From: Moraxella equi
Lineage (GTDB): Bacteria; Pseudomonadota; Gammaproteobacteria; Pseudomonadales; Moraxellaceae
Direction: 5' to 3'
Assembly (NCBI RefSeq): GCF_002027555.1
Contig: NZ_MXAP01000142.1
Span: 1-18,579, forward strand
DNA: 18,579 nt
In this document: in pieces, positions 6,804 to 14,372 of the stretch
Position numbering within the stretch: the first letter of the stretch is position 1
How the letters are laid out: each line of letters begins with the position of its first letter
Notes under the pieces: model-generated
What the model was told of the DNA's origin: nothing
What the model saw: the letters and a program-made list of their open reading frames with translations, nothing else
Databases searched by the model: none
Program-made: the position numbers and the translations under genes

Positions 6804-8558
6804 TTATTTAAACCCGTCTTTTAACCCCACAATCTGATTAAACACGGGCTTATCAGTGCTATGCTCCACGCTGTCCGCCACAAAGTAGCTTTCACGCTCA
6901 AATTGGAATTTGTCATCGCCTTTTGCCTGTGCCAATGACGGCTCTACAATGGCATTGACAACCTTTACCGAATTTGGATTGACGTGGGTTAGTACCCATA
7001 GCGTATCATCATCGGCATCTGGGTTTTGTGTTTTAATAGTGGCGATATGCTCGTCTGAGATTTCATCATCTTCAAATAATAAATGCTCATACAGTCGCAC
7101 GGTGGCAGGCACGCCATGACTTGCCGACACCCAATGAATCACACCCTTAACTTTACGCCCCTCAGGGTTATTGCCCAGCGTTTTTGGGTCAATGGTGGCG
7201 ACAAGTTCTACCACATCGCCATTAGCGTCCATGATATGCTCTTCTACTTTTAGCACATAGCTGTTACGCAGACGAATCTCAGGATTTTCTGGCGATAGGC
7301 GTTTGTAGCCGTCTGGGGGCGTGATTTCAAAGTCAGATTTATCAATATAAATGGTTTTGGTAAAAGGAATCTCACGCTCGCCATTGTCCGCCTGTGGGTG
7401 TTTGGGCTGAGTAAGCCACAATACGCCATTGTCTAGGCGAGCCTTGACCGTGTCTTTTTTTAGATGTTCAAAATCAGCAACCGCTTCATCAAAGTTGCTA
7501 ATGGTAACTTTTAAGGGGTTTAGCACTGCCATACCACGACTGGCGGTATTTTCTAGCACGTTTCTAATGCTAAATTCCAACTGGCGAAAATCTACCACGC
7601 CGTCTGCCTTGGATACGCCAATGCGTTCACAAAAATCCCGCAAGCCTTCGGCAGGGTAGCCACGTCTTCTCATGCCTGCAATGGTTGGCATGCGTGGGTC
7701 GTCCCAGCCCGATACCACGCCCATGTCCACAAGGCGTTTGAGTTTACGCTTGGACGTTAGCGTGTGGTCAATATTTAGACGGCTAAATTCGTATTGGCGG
7801 GGCGGCACCTCAAAGCCCACTTTTTCAACAACCCAATCATAAAAAGGACGGTGATCTTCAAATTCAAGCGTACAAATCGAGTGCGTGATACCCTCATAAG
7901 CGTCCGACAAGGGGTGGGCGTAGTCGTACATCGGATAAATGCACCATGTGTCGCCCGTTTGGTGGTGGCTTGCGTGCATGACACGGTAGATGATAGGGTC
8001 TCTCATGTTCATGTTGGCATGATTCATGTCAATCTTGGCACGCAGTACCGCCTCGCCCTCTTTGTATTTGCCGTTTTTCATGTCATCAAAACGAGCCAAA
8101 TTCTCATCAACAGTAGCGTTGCGTTGTGGCGACTCAACGGACGGCTTGCCAAAACCGCCACGGTGTTCACGAATCTCATCAGGCGTTTGAAAATCCACAT
8201 AGGCATCGCCTTGTTTAATAAGCTGTACTGCCCATTCGTACAATTTGTCAAAATAATGCGACGCATAATGCACGTCCCCTGCCCAGTCAAAACCAAGCCA
8301 TTCCACGTCCGCCTTAATGCTGTCCACATAGTCTTGCTTTTCGGCGGTGGGGTTGGTGTCGTCAAAGCGTAGGTTGCACGCACCGTCAAACTCTTGTGCC
8401 ACGCCAAAATTTAGGCAAATGGATTTGACGTGTCCGATGTGCAAATAGCCGTTTGGCTCGGGCGGAAAACGGGTCAAAATGCTGTCGTGCTTACCGCTTG
8501 CTAGGTCATCACGGATAATTTGGCGGATAAAGTCGTTTTTTTCGGGTAGGTCGGTCAT
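6804..8558 (-). CDS. glnS: Glutaminyl-tRNA synthetase
   Basis: Class I aminoacyl-tRNA synthetase charging tRNA(Gln). It has NDFIRQIIRDDLASGKH, the HIGH motif in RFPPEPNGYLHIGHVKS, and the KMSKS equivalent TLTSKRKL, plus RFDDTNP and the C-terminal beta-barrel domains. Two starts are possible: ATG at 8570 (588 residues, no visible Shine-Dalgarno) and ATG at 8558 (584 residues, GGAA about eight bases upstream). I chose 8558; it puts HIGH at residues 40-43 and the KMSKS lysine at 270, almost the E. coli positions. The protein is about 30 residues longer than the E. coli enzyme, with the extra length after the catalytic core. A 192-codon open frame antisense to its 5' half has no recognisable features. 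Confidence 0.95.
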   Translation of the reverse strand: MTDLPEKNDFIRQIIRDDLASGKHDSILTRFPPEPNGYLHIGHVKSICLNFGVAQEFDGACNLRFDDTNPTAEKQDYVDSIKADVEWLGFDWAGDVHYASHYFDKLYEWAVQLIKQGDAYVDFQTPDEIREHRGGFGKPSVESPQRNATVDENLARFDDMKNGKYKEGEAVLRAKIDMNHANMNMRDPIIYRVMHASHHQTGDTWCIYPMYDYAHPLSDAYEGITHSICTLEFEDHRPFYDWVVEKVGFEVPPRQYEFSRLNIDHTLTSKRKLKRLVDMGVVSGWDDPRMPTIAGMRRRGYPAEGLRDFCERIGVSKADGVVDFRQLEFSIRNVLENTASRGMAVLNPLKVTISNFDEAVADFEHLKKDTVKARLDNGVLWLTQPKHPQADNGEREIPFTKTIYIDKSDFEITPPDGYKRLSPENPEIRLRNSYVLKVEEHIMDANGDVVELVATIDPKTLGNNPEGRKVKGVIHWVSASHGVPATVRLYEHLLFEDDEISDEHIATIKTQNPDADDDTLWVLTHVNPNSVKVVNAIVEPSLAQAKGDDKFQFERESYFVADSVEHSTDKPVFNQIVGLKDGFK

Positions 8559-8593
8559 GGGTTTTTCCATTATTTAAAGGCGTAAATTTTGTT

Positions 8594-8624
8594 ATTTTAG
8601 CATAATTTTTACATAAATTGACAA
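8594..8624 (-). promoter_or_regulatory. Candidate glnS promoter
   Basis: Reading on the minus strand, TTGTCA (8619-8624) is followed after 19 bp by an extended -10, TGC-TAAAAT (TAAAAT at 8594-8599). The spacing is long, so the extended -10 would carry most of the activity. The region is very AT-rich and gives a leader of roughly 30 bases. Confidence 0.4.
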
Positions 8625-8654
8625 AATAAAATTTCAAAAGATTGTCAAATTTCA

Positions 8655-8693
8655 TTGCCAAAAAGCAATAAAAAGGGTACAATAATAAGTACT
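8655..8693 (+). promoter_or_regulatory. yefM-yoeB promoter with two GTAC operator half-elements
   Basis: The -35 TTGCCA (8655-8660) and -10 TACAAT (8678-8683) are 17 bp apart. GGTACA (8676-8681), overlapping the -10, and AGTACT (8688-8693) have GTAC centres exactly 12 bp apart. In E. coli the YefM operator is a pair of TGTACA-core palindromes with 12-bp centre spacing, so this is very probably the autoregulatory YefM/YefM-YoeB site. The ribosome binding site GGGAGAG follows at 8700-8706. Confidence 0.7.
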
Positions 8694-8710
8694 TAATATG
8701 GGAGAGTATC

Positions 8711-8962
8711 ATGCAAGTGATGAATTATAGCGAATTTCGCCAAAACCTAGCATCCGCCCTTGACTATGTTCAAGACAGCCATGCCCCTGTGATTGTCAAA
8801 CGTGGCAAAAATTCTGCGGTAATGATTAGTCTTGATGAATATAATGCTTTTAAAGAAACAGATTATCTATTGTCAAACCCTGCTAATGCTGAACACCTTA
8901 TGCGTGGTGTGCAAGCGGTAAAAAATCATCAACTTACCCAAAGGGATTTAATTGATGATTAG
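8711..8962 (+). CDS. yefM: YefM-family antitoxin (Phd/YefM fold)
   Basis: Antitoxin of 83 residues that binds and neutralises YoeB and represses its own promoter. It has the N-terminal DNA-binding module MNYSEFRQNLASALDYVQ, then HAPVIVKRGKNSAVMISLDEYNAFKETDYLL. The C-terminal toxin-binding tail SNPANAEHLMRGVQAVKNH is closely like E. coli YefM (LLRSPANARRLM). Length is typical. It has a strong GGGAGAG ribosome binding site. Its stop overlaps the toxin start by eight bases, the usual antitoxin-first coupled order. Confidence 0.95.
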   Translation: MQVMNYSEFRQNLASALDYVQDSHAPVIVKRGKNSAVMISLDEYNAFKETDYLLSNPANAEHLMRGVQAVKNHQLTQRDLIDD

Positions 8963-9212
8963 TTGGTTTGATGAGGCGTGGGAGGATTATTTGTATTGGC
9001 AAAGCCAAGATAAGAAAACCATAAAACGTATTAATACCTTGATTAAGGATTGCAGACGAGACCCTTTTGACGGTATCGGCAAGCCCGAACCATTAAAATA
9101 TAACCTAACAGGCTACTGGTCAAGACGCATTGATGATGTCAACCGCTTGGTTTATTGTTATGAAAATGAAACGCTCATTATCATTTCATGCCGTCATCAT
9201 TATAAGGCTTAA
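8955..9212 (+). CDS. yoeB: YoeB-family mRNA interferase toxin
   Basis: RelE-fold ribosome-dependent mRNA endonuclease of 85 residues. It aligns well with E. coli YoeB: WFDEAWEDYLYWQSQDKKT, INTLIKDCRRDPFDGIGKPE, LKYNLTGYWSRRI, NRLVYCY, and the ending SCRHHY. The family's catalytic residues are all present: Glu in GKPEPLK, Arg in WSRRI, and the His-Tyr pair near the C terminus, followed here by two extra residues (KA). The toxin therefore looks active. I chose the ATG at 8955; a TTG at 8952 is possible. The module lies alone between glnS and ppiB, an integration pattern common for chromosomal toxin-antitoxin pairs. Confidence 0.95.
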   Translation: MISWFDEAWEDYLYWQSQDKKTIKRINTLIKDCRRDPFDGIGKPEPLKYNLTGYWSRRIDDVNRLVYCYENETLIIISCRHHYKA

Positions 9213-9237
9213 CAATTTATCAAATTTTTGCTATAAT
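9209..9237 (+). promoter_or_regulatory. ppiB promoter
   Basis: TTAACA (9209-9214) and TATAAT (9232-9237) with a 17-bp spacer form a near-consensus sigma-70 promoter. The -35 overlaps the yoeB stop codon. The expected start is about 30 bases before ppiB. Confidence 0.75.
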
Positions 9238-9273
9238 ACTCGCCAATTTTCACTTTTTTTATAAGGAATCCCC

Positions 9274-9783
9274 ATGGACATGCCTGTTGTACAGTTTGAC
9301 ACCACACACGGTGCGATTGTTATTGAACTAAATGCCGAAAAAGCCCCTGTTACGGTGGCAAACTTCCTTGACTATGTCGAAAGCGGTCATTATGACGGCA
9401 CGATTTTTCATCGTGTGATTGACGGCTTTATGATTCAAGGCGGTGGTATGGATGCCGATATGAACGAAAAACGCACTGGCACCCCCATCAAAAACGAAGC
9501 TGACAACGGTCTAACCAATGACGTTGGCACAATCGCCATGGCTCGTACATCAGACCCACATTCAGCAACGGCTCAATTTTTTATCAACGTCAAAAACAAC
9601 GACTTTTTGAATTACAGCAGTCCAACGCCACAAGGCTGGGGCTATGCGGTGTTTGGTAAAGTAACAGATGGCATGGACGTGGTAAACCAAATCAAAGGCG
9701 TACCCACAGGGCGTTATGGCTATCACTCAGACGTACCGACCACGCCAATTGTTATTAACTCTGCCAAAGTGATTTCTAAGTAA
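9274..9783 (+). CDS. ppiB: Peptidyl-prolyl cis-trans isomerase (cyclophilin PpiB type)
   Basis: Cytoplasmic cyclophilin of 169 residues, close to E. coli PpiB in length, with no signal peptide. Active-site segments are intact: [14 protein letters not shown] (Arg, Phe, Gln), [19 protein letters not shown], and [12 protein letters not shown] with the cyclosporin-site Trp. The start ATG at 9274 is well placed behind ATAAGGAAT; a second Met two codons later is less likely. It has its own promoter upstream and a strong terminator downstream, so it appears monocistronic. The substrate range is not readable from the sequence. Confidence 0.95.
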   Translation: MDMPVVQFDTTHGAIVIELNAEKAPVTVANFLDYVESGHYDGTIFHRVIDGFMIQGGGMDADMNEKRTGTPIKNEADNGLTNDVGTIAMARTSDPHSATAQFFINVKNNDFLNYSSPTPQGWGYAVFGKVTDGMDVVNQIKGVPTGRYGYHSDVPTTPIVINSAKVISK

Positions 9784-9804
9784 TTAGCCGTTATTTTTGG
9801 TTGT

Positions 9805-9830
9805 AAGGGCGAATCATTTTCGCCCTTTTT
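9805..9830 (+). terminator. Intrinsic terminator after ppiB
   Basis: Nine-bp perfect stem AAGGGCGAA / TTCGCCCTT (9805-9813 and 9819-9827), five-base loop TCATT, and a T run to 9830. It lies between ppiB and lpxH. Confidence 0.9.
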
Positions 9831-9848
9831 ATCATTTTGAGCCTTGCT

Positions 9849-10652
9849 ATGCAACAATTTAACCACTTATTAACCACTCGCCCCCATGATATTAGTACGG
9901 TATTTGTCAGCGACTTGCATTTATCAAGCGACACGCCTGCCCTAAATCAAGCGTTTTTGGCACTTATCAAAGATTTGTGCGTTTTGCCAAACTTGCAAAG
10001 CCTTTATATTTTGGGCGACTGGCTGGACGGTTGGATTGGTGATGATGATTATTTGAAGTTGTCCGATGGCAAAAAAGCACGGCATTTTTTAACGCCCATT
10101 TTAAATACCCTAAAAACTCTCTCCACAAAAACCGCCATTTATGTCATGCACGGCAATAGAGATTTTGCCATTCGCCAAAGTCTGTGTGATACCTTTCATG
10201 GCACACTTATCAAAGAACCGCATTTTTTAACACTTTCAAATGGCATAACCATTCGCCTAGAACATGGCGACAGGCTATGTACCGATGATAAGGCGTATCA
10301 GCGTTACCGAAAAATTATCCAAAATCCTGTCATCTCTTGGCTTATTTTAAAACAGCCCTTAGCCTATCGCCAACGCCTCGCCCAAAAAATCAAAGCGAAA
10401 TCCTACAGCGACAAACACCAAAAATCTACCACCATCATGGACGTAAACACGCAAGCGGTCAATCACGCCATGCAAGACTGCAATATCCTGCTACACGGAC
10501 ACACGCACCGTCCTGCCGTACATACATTGGGCGATAAAAAACGCATGGTACTTGGCGATTGGCGGTATATCGATGACAAAGTGCAAGCGGTGATTGGGGT
10601 GGTGGATAGTGATGGCGTAGGGCTTTGGGTGTTTGATTGGTTTGTAAAATAA
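9849..10652 (+). CDS. lpxH: UDP-2,3-diacylglucosamine hydrolase LpxH
   Basis: Manganese metallophosphatase at the inner membrane face that cleaves UDP-2,3-diacylglucosamine to lipid X and UMP in lipid A synthesis. The metal motifs are complete and in order: VFVSDLHLS, ILGDWLDGWIGDDD, VMHGNRDFAI, LEHGDRLCTDD and LLHGHTHRPAVH. The C-terminal RMVLGDW segment is also typical. The chosen ATG at 9849 gives 267 residues; the frame extends four codons to a TTG at 9837, directly after the ppiB terminator, which is less plausible. Ribosome binding is weak (GAG at 9839-9841). No separate promoter is obvious, so expression may depend on read-through from ppiB or on an unseen promoter. Confidence 0.94.
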   Translation: MQQFNHLLTTRPHDISTVFVSDLHLSSDTPALNQAFLALIKDLCVLPNLQSLYILGDWLDGWIGDDDYLKLSDGKKARHFLTPILNTLKTLSTKTAIYVMHGNRDFAIRQSLCDTFHGTLIKEPHFLTLSNGITIRLEHGDRLCTDDKAYQRYRKIIQNPVISWLILKQPLAYRQRLAQKIKAKSYSDKHQKSTTIMDVNTQAVNHAMQDCNILLHGHTHRPAVHTLGDKKRMVLGDWRYIDDKVQAVIGVVDSDGVGLWVFDWFVK

Positions 10653-10747
10653 ACGTCATTTTTAACGTTATATCAGCAATCCATCAAGGACAAACATGAT
10701 TTGCCCTTATGTCTCAAAAAACTCCCAATCATCAAAAAATTACCATA

Positions 10748-13255
10748 TTAATTGAGATTGGCGTTTGTCTCTTCTTCTTTAACGATTTTTTCGTCAATGT
10801 CATCTGTTGTGGATTTCCCACTTTCTTTATCTTGCCCATCTTTCCTGTCTTGCCCATCTTTTTCGTCATTTGCCACATCTGTTGTCGTATGGTCGCCATG
10901 ACGTGCTAAATGCTCGTGTAGGATTTTGCGTAATTGCAAAATGGTTTTGGGGTTTTCGTGAATGTTGTGTCCACCCGTGACGACTGTTTCGCTGATTGCC
11001 CCGTCTAGGTGGGAGCTGTCATAGGGGACAATGCCGTCAGAGAGATTTTGCCTGACCAGATTGCCCTGCAAGCTCTCGGCATTGCCGGCACGGTCGCCCA
11101 TGATGGTGTGGTAGGCGACATTGTCATTAATGGTTAGCTCTTTGGTAAGTTTTATAAAGGCGGATTGGTCGGAGAGCTGGCTTGGTCCATTTTGTAGGTA
11201 GAGTGAGCCGATGGCACTGTTTTGGAGCTGGGTGCTGTCCACTTGTCCGCTGTTTATGATGGTGCCAGTCACGGTTTTGGTGATGTCTAGGGGTAGGCGG
11301 ACGACACGGCGGGCAAAGCGGGTAAACCAGCGGTCGGCATAGTCTGTGCCTGCAAAAGGGGCGGAGATAAACACTGCTGTATCAACCTGTGGGAGGGCAT
11401 GCAGGGCAAAGCGGTTGTTAAAATCTTCTTGGTAAGTGTCGGCCAGTAGCTGTCTGATTAGGGTATTGTCATGGGGGTGGGTTTGGTTGTTGGTGGTTTT
11501 ATTTAGGTCGCCATCATCCATACCGTCTATATGCGTGGCATCAACCAATTTGTCCCAATCATCCAATCGGGGTAACAAATCATCATCGGCGACAAGCATT
11601 CTTGCCATGATACCACCCATGCTATGCCCGATAATCATGCTATGCTGGCTGGCAGGGTGAGTGCCGTCAGGGTCGGTGAGTGTGTAGGCGGTGTCGATGA
11701 CTTCACGGATTTGGTAGCGGTTTTCGAGCATGGGCAGGTTGGTGGCGTAGAACACTTGCCATACTTGATAGTTATCACGCAGGACGGGGTCGGCAAAGAG
11801 ATTGTTGGTGAGATTGACCCATGTGGCAGGGCTAGACGCCAAGCCATGTATCATGATGATGACTTTTTGGTTGGGGTCGTAGGGCTTTAACATGAACAGT
11901 TGGGGCAGAGTGGCGGTGTTTTTGTTTAGCATGTTTAAAATACCCACACCTTGTAGTTGGTTCTCGGCAAGCCATAGGGCGTACCCTGCTGAGAAGTTTG
12001 CCGATAGGGGGTAATTTTTGCCCAAAATCTCAATGTCTTTGGTTTTATAAGGGTTAAAAAAATGCACGTCTAGCACGTTTGCTGATAGCACGTCAGGCAA
12101 GTGCGTGCCTTGGGGCTTGACCACGCCTGTTAGGAGCATGTGCCCTGTGGGATGAATGCGACTGGCGATGCTGTCAAGGTCTTGGCTAAGCAGGGGGTTA
12201 TTTGCTTTGATGTCATTGGTGGGGTTGTCGGTTGGGTTATCGGCAGGGTCAGTGGTAGGGCTGTTGGTAGCGTGATTGGTGCGTGGTTCGGTGGACTGGT
12301 TTTGACCTACCAGTTCTCGCAGAGTAATCATCGGGCGATCAGGCAGCACGCCCACATAAGGCACACCTAGACCTGCTCGGCTACTGGTGGTATTTAAGTC
12401 TGCCAAACGTGAGTCATAAGCTGAGACTAGGTCAGCAAGTAGGTGCTGATTTTGTGAGCTTACATCTAGATTTGCCATGTAGTCAGGGTCATGGGCAAGG
12501 TAGAGATTGACGGTGACGTCATCACTGTGGTAGCTGTTGGCAAGGATATGACCGTAGTCACTGGTGGGGGTGAGATTAAAGCCCTGCTGATGAGCGTTGG
12601 CAAAAGCCCCGTTTTGGGCTTGGTAGAGCTCGCCAATCAAGGCGTTGCTCGCCACATGGTACAAATCCTGAGCCTTGATGTCGCTCTCGGTGACTAGGGG
12701 CGATGTGGTCTTTTGTCCTGTCAAGCTGTCATAAAACAGATAGGCATAGCTGTGGTTAATGCTTGCCTTAATGGCGTCTCGCTTAGCAGATAGGCAGGCG
12801 TGACGCTCCTTTTGCTTATCGGCTTGCTCACTGGCGGATAGGGGAGCGTTGGCATAATAGGGGTCTAGCGGTGGACGGGTTGGGTTTTGACAAGCGTCCT
12901 GCTCGCCAAGGCTTAGGGCTTTGGTGTAGTATAACTCAGAGAGTAGGGCAAGGGTGGGTCTGGCGATTTGTTGGTGCTGGCGGTCATTGACGGCAACTTG
13001 CGGATTGCCAAAGGCAAGTACTTCTTTGACTTTGTCCAAACAGTCATTAAAGGCATTCATGCACTCATCTTGGGTTAGACCTGATGAAAGTAAGATACTG
13101 CTTGCCGCAGCACTGATTTGTGGGCGAGTGGTGATGTTGGCACGATGTGTGTCGATGATTTTCGATTGGATTTGTTTGGGCTTGTGAAGCGTGCTACACC
13201 CTGTGATAACAAGAGTTAGGGTAAGGCTTAGGGTACTTAGCGTAAGTTTGGTCAT
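10748..13255 (-). CDS. Large predicted lipoprotein with alpha/beta-hydrolase (lipase/esterase-like) domain
   Basis: 835 residues. The N terminus is a lipoprotein signal, with lipobox VITGC and Cys20 as the lipidation site. Residues about 30-320 form a Cys-containing helical region of no recognised family. A Thr/Asn/Asp/Pro-rich linker follows (NHATNSPTTDPADNPTDNPT). The hydrolase domain begins near VIIMIHGLASSPATW (oxyanion-type His470-Gly471). It has the nucleophile elbow IIGHSMGGIMARM (Ser545), a likely acid in LSDGIVPYDS, and a His in GGHNIHE (His763). The last 50 residues are a charged tail with KDGQD repeats. It is probably an envelope-anchored esterase, lipase or thioesterase; the substrate is unknown. 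The GC-rich 5' part contrasts with the low-complexity end. Confidence 0.85.
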   Translation of the reverse strand: MTKLTLSTLSLTLTLVITGCSTLHKPKQIQSKIIDTHRANITTRPQISAAASSILLSSGLTQDECMNAFNDCLDKVKEVLAFGNPQVAVNDRQHQQIARPTLALLSELYYTKALSLGEQDACQNPTRPPLDPYYANAPLSASEQADKQKERHACLSAKRDAIKASINHSYAYLFYDSLTGQKTTSPLVTESDIKAQDLYHVASNALIGELYQAQNGAFANAHQQGFNLTPTSDYGHILANSYHSDDVTVNLYLAHDPDYMANLDVSSQNQHLLADLVSAYDSRLADLNTTSSRAGLGVPYVGVLPDRPMITLRELVGQNQSTEPRTNHATNSPTTDPADNPTDNPTNDIKANNPLLSQDLDSIASRIHPTGHMLLTGVVKPQGTHLPDVLSANVLDVHFFNPYKTKDIEILGKNYPLSANFSAGYALWLAENQLQGVGILNMLNKNTATLPQLFMLKPYDPNQKVIIMIHGLASSPATWVNLTNNLFADPVLRDNYQVWQVFYATNLPMLENRYQIREVIDTAYTLTDPDGTHPASQHSMIIGHSMGGIMARMLVADDDLLPRLDDWDKLVDATHIDGMDDGDLNKTTNNQTHPHDNTLIRQLLADTYQEDFNNRFALHALPQVDTAVFISAPFAGTDYADRWFTRFARRVVRLPLDITKTVTGTIINSGQVDSTQLQNSAIGSLYLQNGPSQLSDQSAFIKLTKELTINDNVAYHTIMGDRAGNAESLQGNLVRQNLSDGIVPYDSSHLDGAISETVVTGGHNIHENPKTILQLRKILHEHLARHGDHTTTDVANDEKDGQDRKDGQDKESGKSTTDDIDEKIVKEEETNANLN
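10831..10862. repeat. Short 18-bp-period tandem repeat in the hydrolase gene
   Basis: CTTGCCCATCTTT occurs at 10831-10843 and again at 10849-10861, two copies in phase at an 18-bp period. On the coding strand this makes the KDGQD-rKDGQD duplication in the acidic C-terminal tail. The period is a multiple of three, so copy-number change would alter length without shifting frame. Confidence 0.7.
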
Positions 13256-13299
13256 ACGGGGTCTTGTTGTGTATTGATATTTTCCCGATAATTTTACAT

Positions 13300-13333
13300 A
13301 AAAAATCCACCAAAAGGAATATTTGATGGATTT
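13300..13333 (-). terminator. Intrinsic terminator after the TPR-protein gene
   Basis: On the minus strand, AAATCCATC and GGTGGATTT pair over nine bp (one G-U) around a 13-base loop, running into six T residues (13305-13300). It lies just past the stop at 13358 and about 45 bases before the hydrolase start, so the two genes are separate transcripts. I see no clear hydrolase promoter in the remaining gap. Confidence 0.75.
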
Positions 13334-13357
13334 ATTTTTAAAAGTCTAAGCAAGTAT

Positions 13358-14206
13358 TTATTGATTACTGGCTAATTGCAATGGCTTGACGTTGATGTTG
13401 TCGTTTTTGATGTTCCAAATATAATAACCGCCATTTTCAACGATACGAACCTGTTCGGCAATTTGAGCATTGGTCGGGTGCTGACTTTGCAAGGCTTTTA
13501 GGCGAGATAATGCCCCTGCGTGGTTGTCCGCCAGTAGCTCGGCTTGGGCGAGACTTTGTTCGGCTTCTAGATAGCCAAGACTGGCGGCTTTTTGTAGGTA
13601 TTTTTGCCCTTCGATGAAGCCACCACCTTCACTAATCATCATGCCGTATAGGAAGTTGGCTTCGGGGTTATCAGGAGCCAAAGCGATGGCTTTTGCCATG
13701 TATTTATTGGCACGTTGGGTGTAGTCAGTGCCGATGTTTAGGTTGCGAGCCATGCCGTTGATTTTGGCGACACGCAAGATGACATCAAGGCTTGCGTCAT
13801 TGGCATTGGCGTAAGGTTCTAGCCAGTCGGAGAGATATTTGATGTTCTCGCTGGTAACAAATTCAGTGGTGCGATTGGGGAAATTTGGTGGATAGTGGCG
13901 AGCGTTAGGGGCGACATCATCAATAAAATCATCAATCAAGCTCACATCAAGGCGAGTGCTACCGCTTTGGTTGGCATTGATGACAACGGTGGCAATGCGA
14001 TTGACGTTAGAAATATTGGCACTGATGGATGGCACGCCTGCCACAGACTGACTAAGTAGGTTGGTAGCGTTGGCATGGGAGATGGGTGTGGTTAGCTCAC
14101 CACGCATGGCAGGGGCGATGCCTACTGTGTTTAGCTGAGCCATGGCAGGTAGGGCGGTCAAGGCGATGGTGCTAAGTGCTACTTTGTAAGAGGGTAAGGT
14201 TTTCAT
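13358..14206 (-). CDS. Exported TPR/Sel1-like repeat protein of unknown function
   Basis: 282 residues with a Sec signal peptide (charged MKTLPSYK, hydrophobic core, ALPAMA cleavage before Gln24), so the mature protein is periplasmic or secreted. The first half, after a Gly/Thr/Asn-rich stretch, is not recognised. The C-terminal half has helical repeats: MAKAIALAPDNPEANFLYG, then FIEGQKYLQKAASLGYLEA (Sel1-like), then AGALSRLKALQSQHPTNA. These are protein-interaction scaffolds in known families. GAGA lies before the ATG. A perfect 11-bp inverted repeat lies upstream. No partner can be named; the large lipoprotein next door is a candidate by position only. Confidence 0.8.
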   Translation of the reverse strand: MKTLPSYKVALSTIALTALPAMAQLNTVGIAPAMRGELTTPISHANATNLLSQSVAGVPSISANISNVNRIATVVINANQSGSTRLDVSLIDDFIDDVAPNARHYPPNFPNRTTEFVTSENIKYLSDWLEPYANANDASLDVILRVAKINGMARNLNIGTDYTQRANKYMAKAIALAPDNPEANFLYGMMISEGGGFIEGQKYLQKAASLGYLEAEQSLAQAELLADNHAGALSRLKALQSQHPTNAQIAEQVRIVENGGYYIWNIKNDNINVKPLQLASNQ

Positions 14207-14234
14207 GGGGTTCTCTTTTAAAAATCTTAAAACA

Positions 14235-14269
14235 AAGGTAAATTTTAAAAATTATAAGAAATTTACCTT
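14235..14269 (-). terminator. Perfect 11-bp inverted repeat, candidate terminator of the ABC exporter
   Basis: The arms AAGGTAAATTT (14235-14245) and AAATTTACCTT (14259-14269) are exact inverse copies around 13 bases. On the minus strand the right arm runs into TTTGTTTT, which fits an AT-rich terminator for the exporter. The loop also contains TATAAT in the same direction, which could be the -10 of the TPR gene, though I see no matching -35. Terminator and operator/promoter roles are both possible. Confidence 0.5.
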
Positions 14270-14372
14270 AATCATCTATATGTATTGGACACTGTTTTGG
14301 TGGTAAATTGTTACAGGGTTGTCAGTTGTGTTACACTGTGTAGCCAAGTATGTTTGACTGGGGCAAGCACGC

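Noticed and set aside
7794..8372. 192-codon open frame antisense to glnS
   Set aside because: It mirrors the codon pattern of the well-supported glnS gene, has no protein motif, and no sign of its own expression signals.
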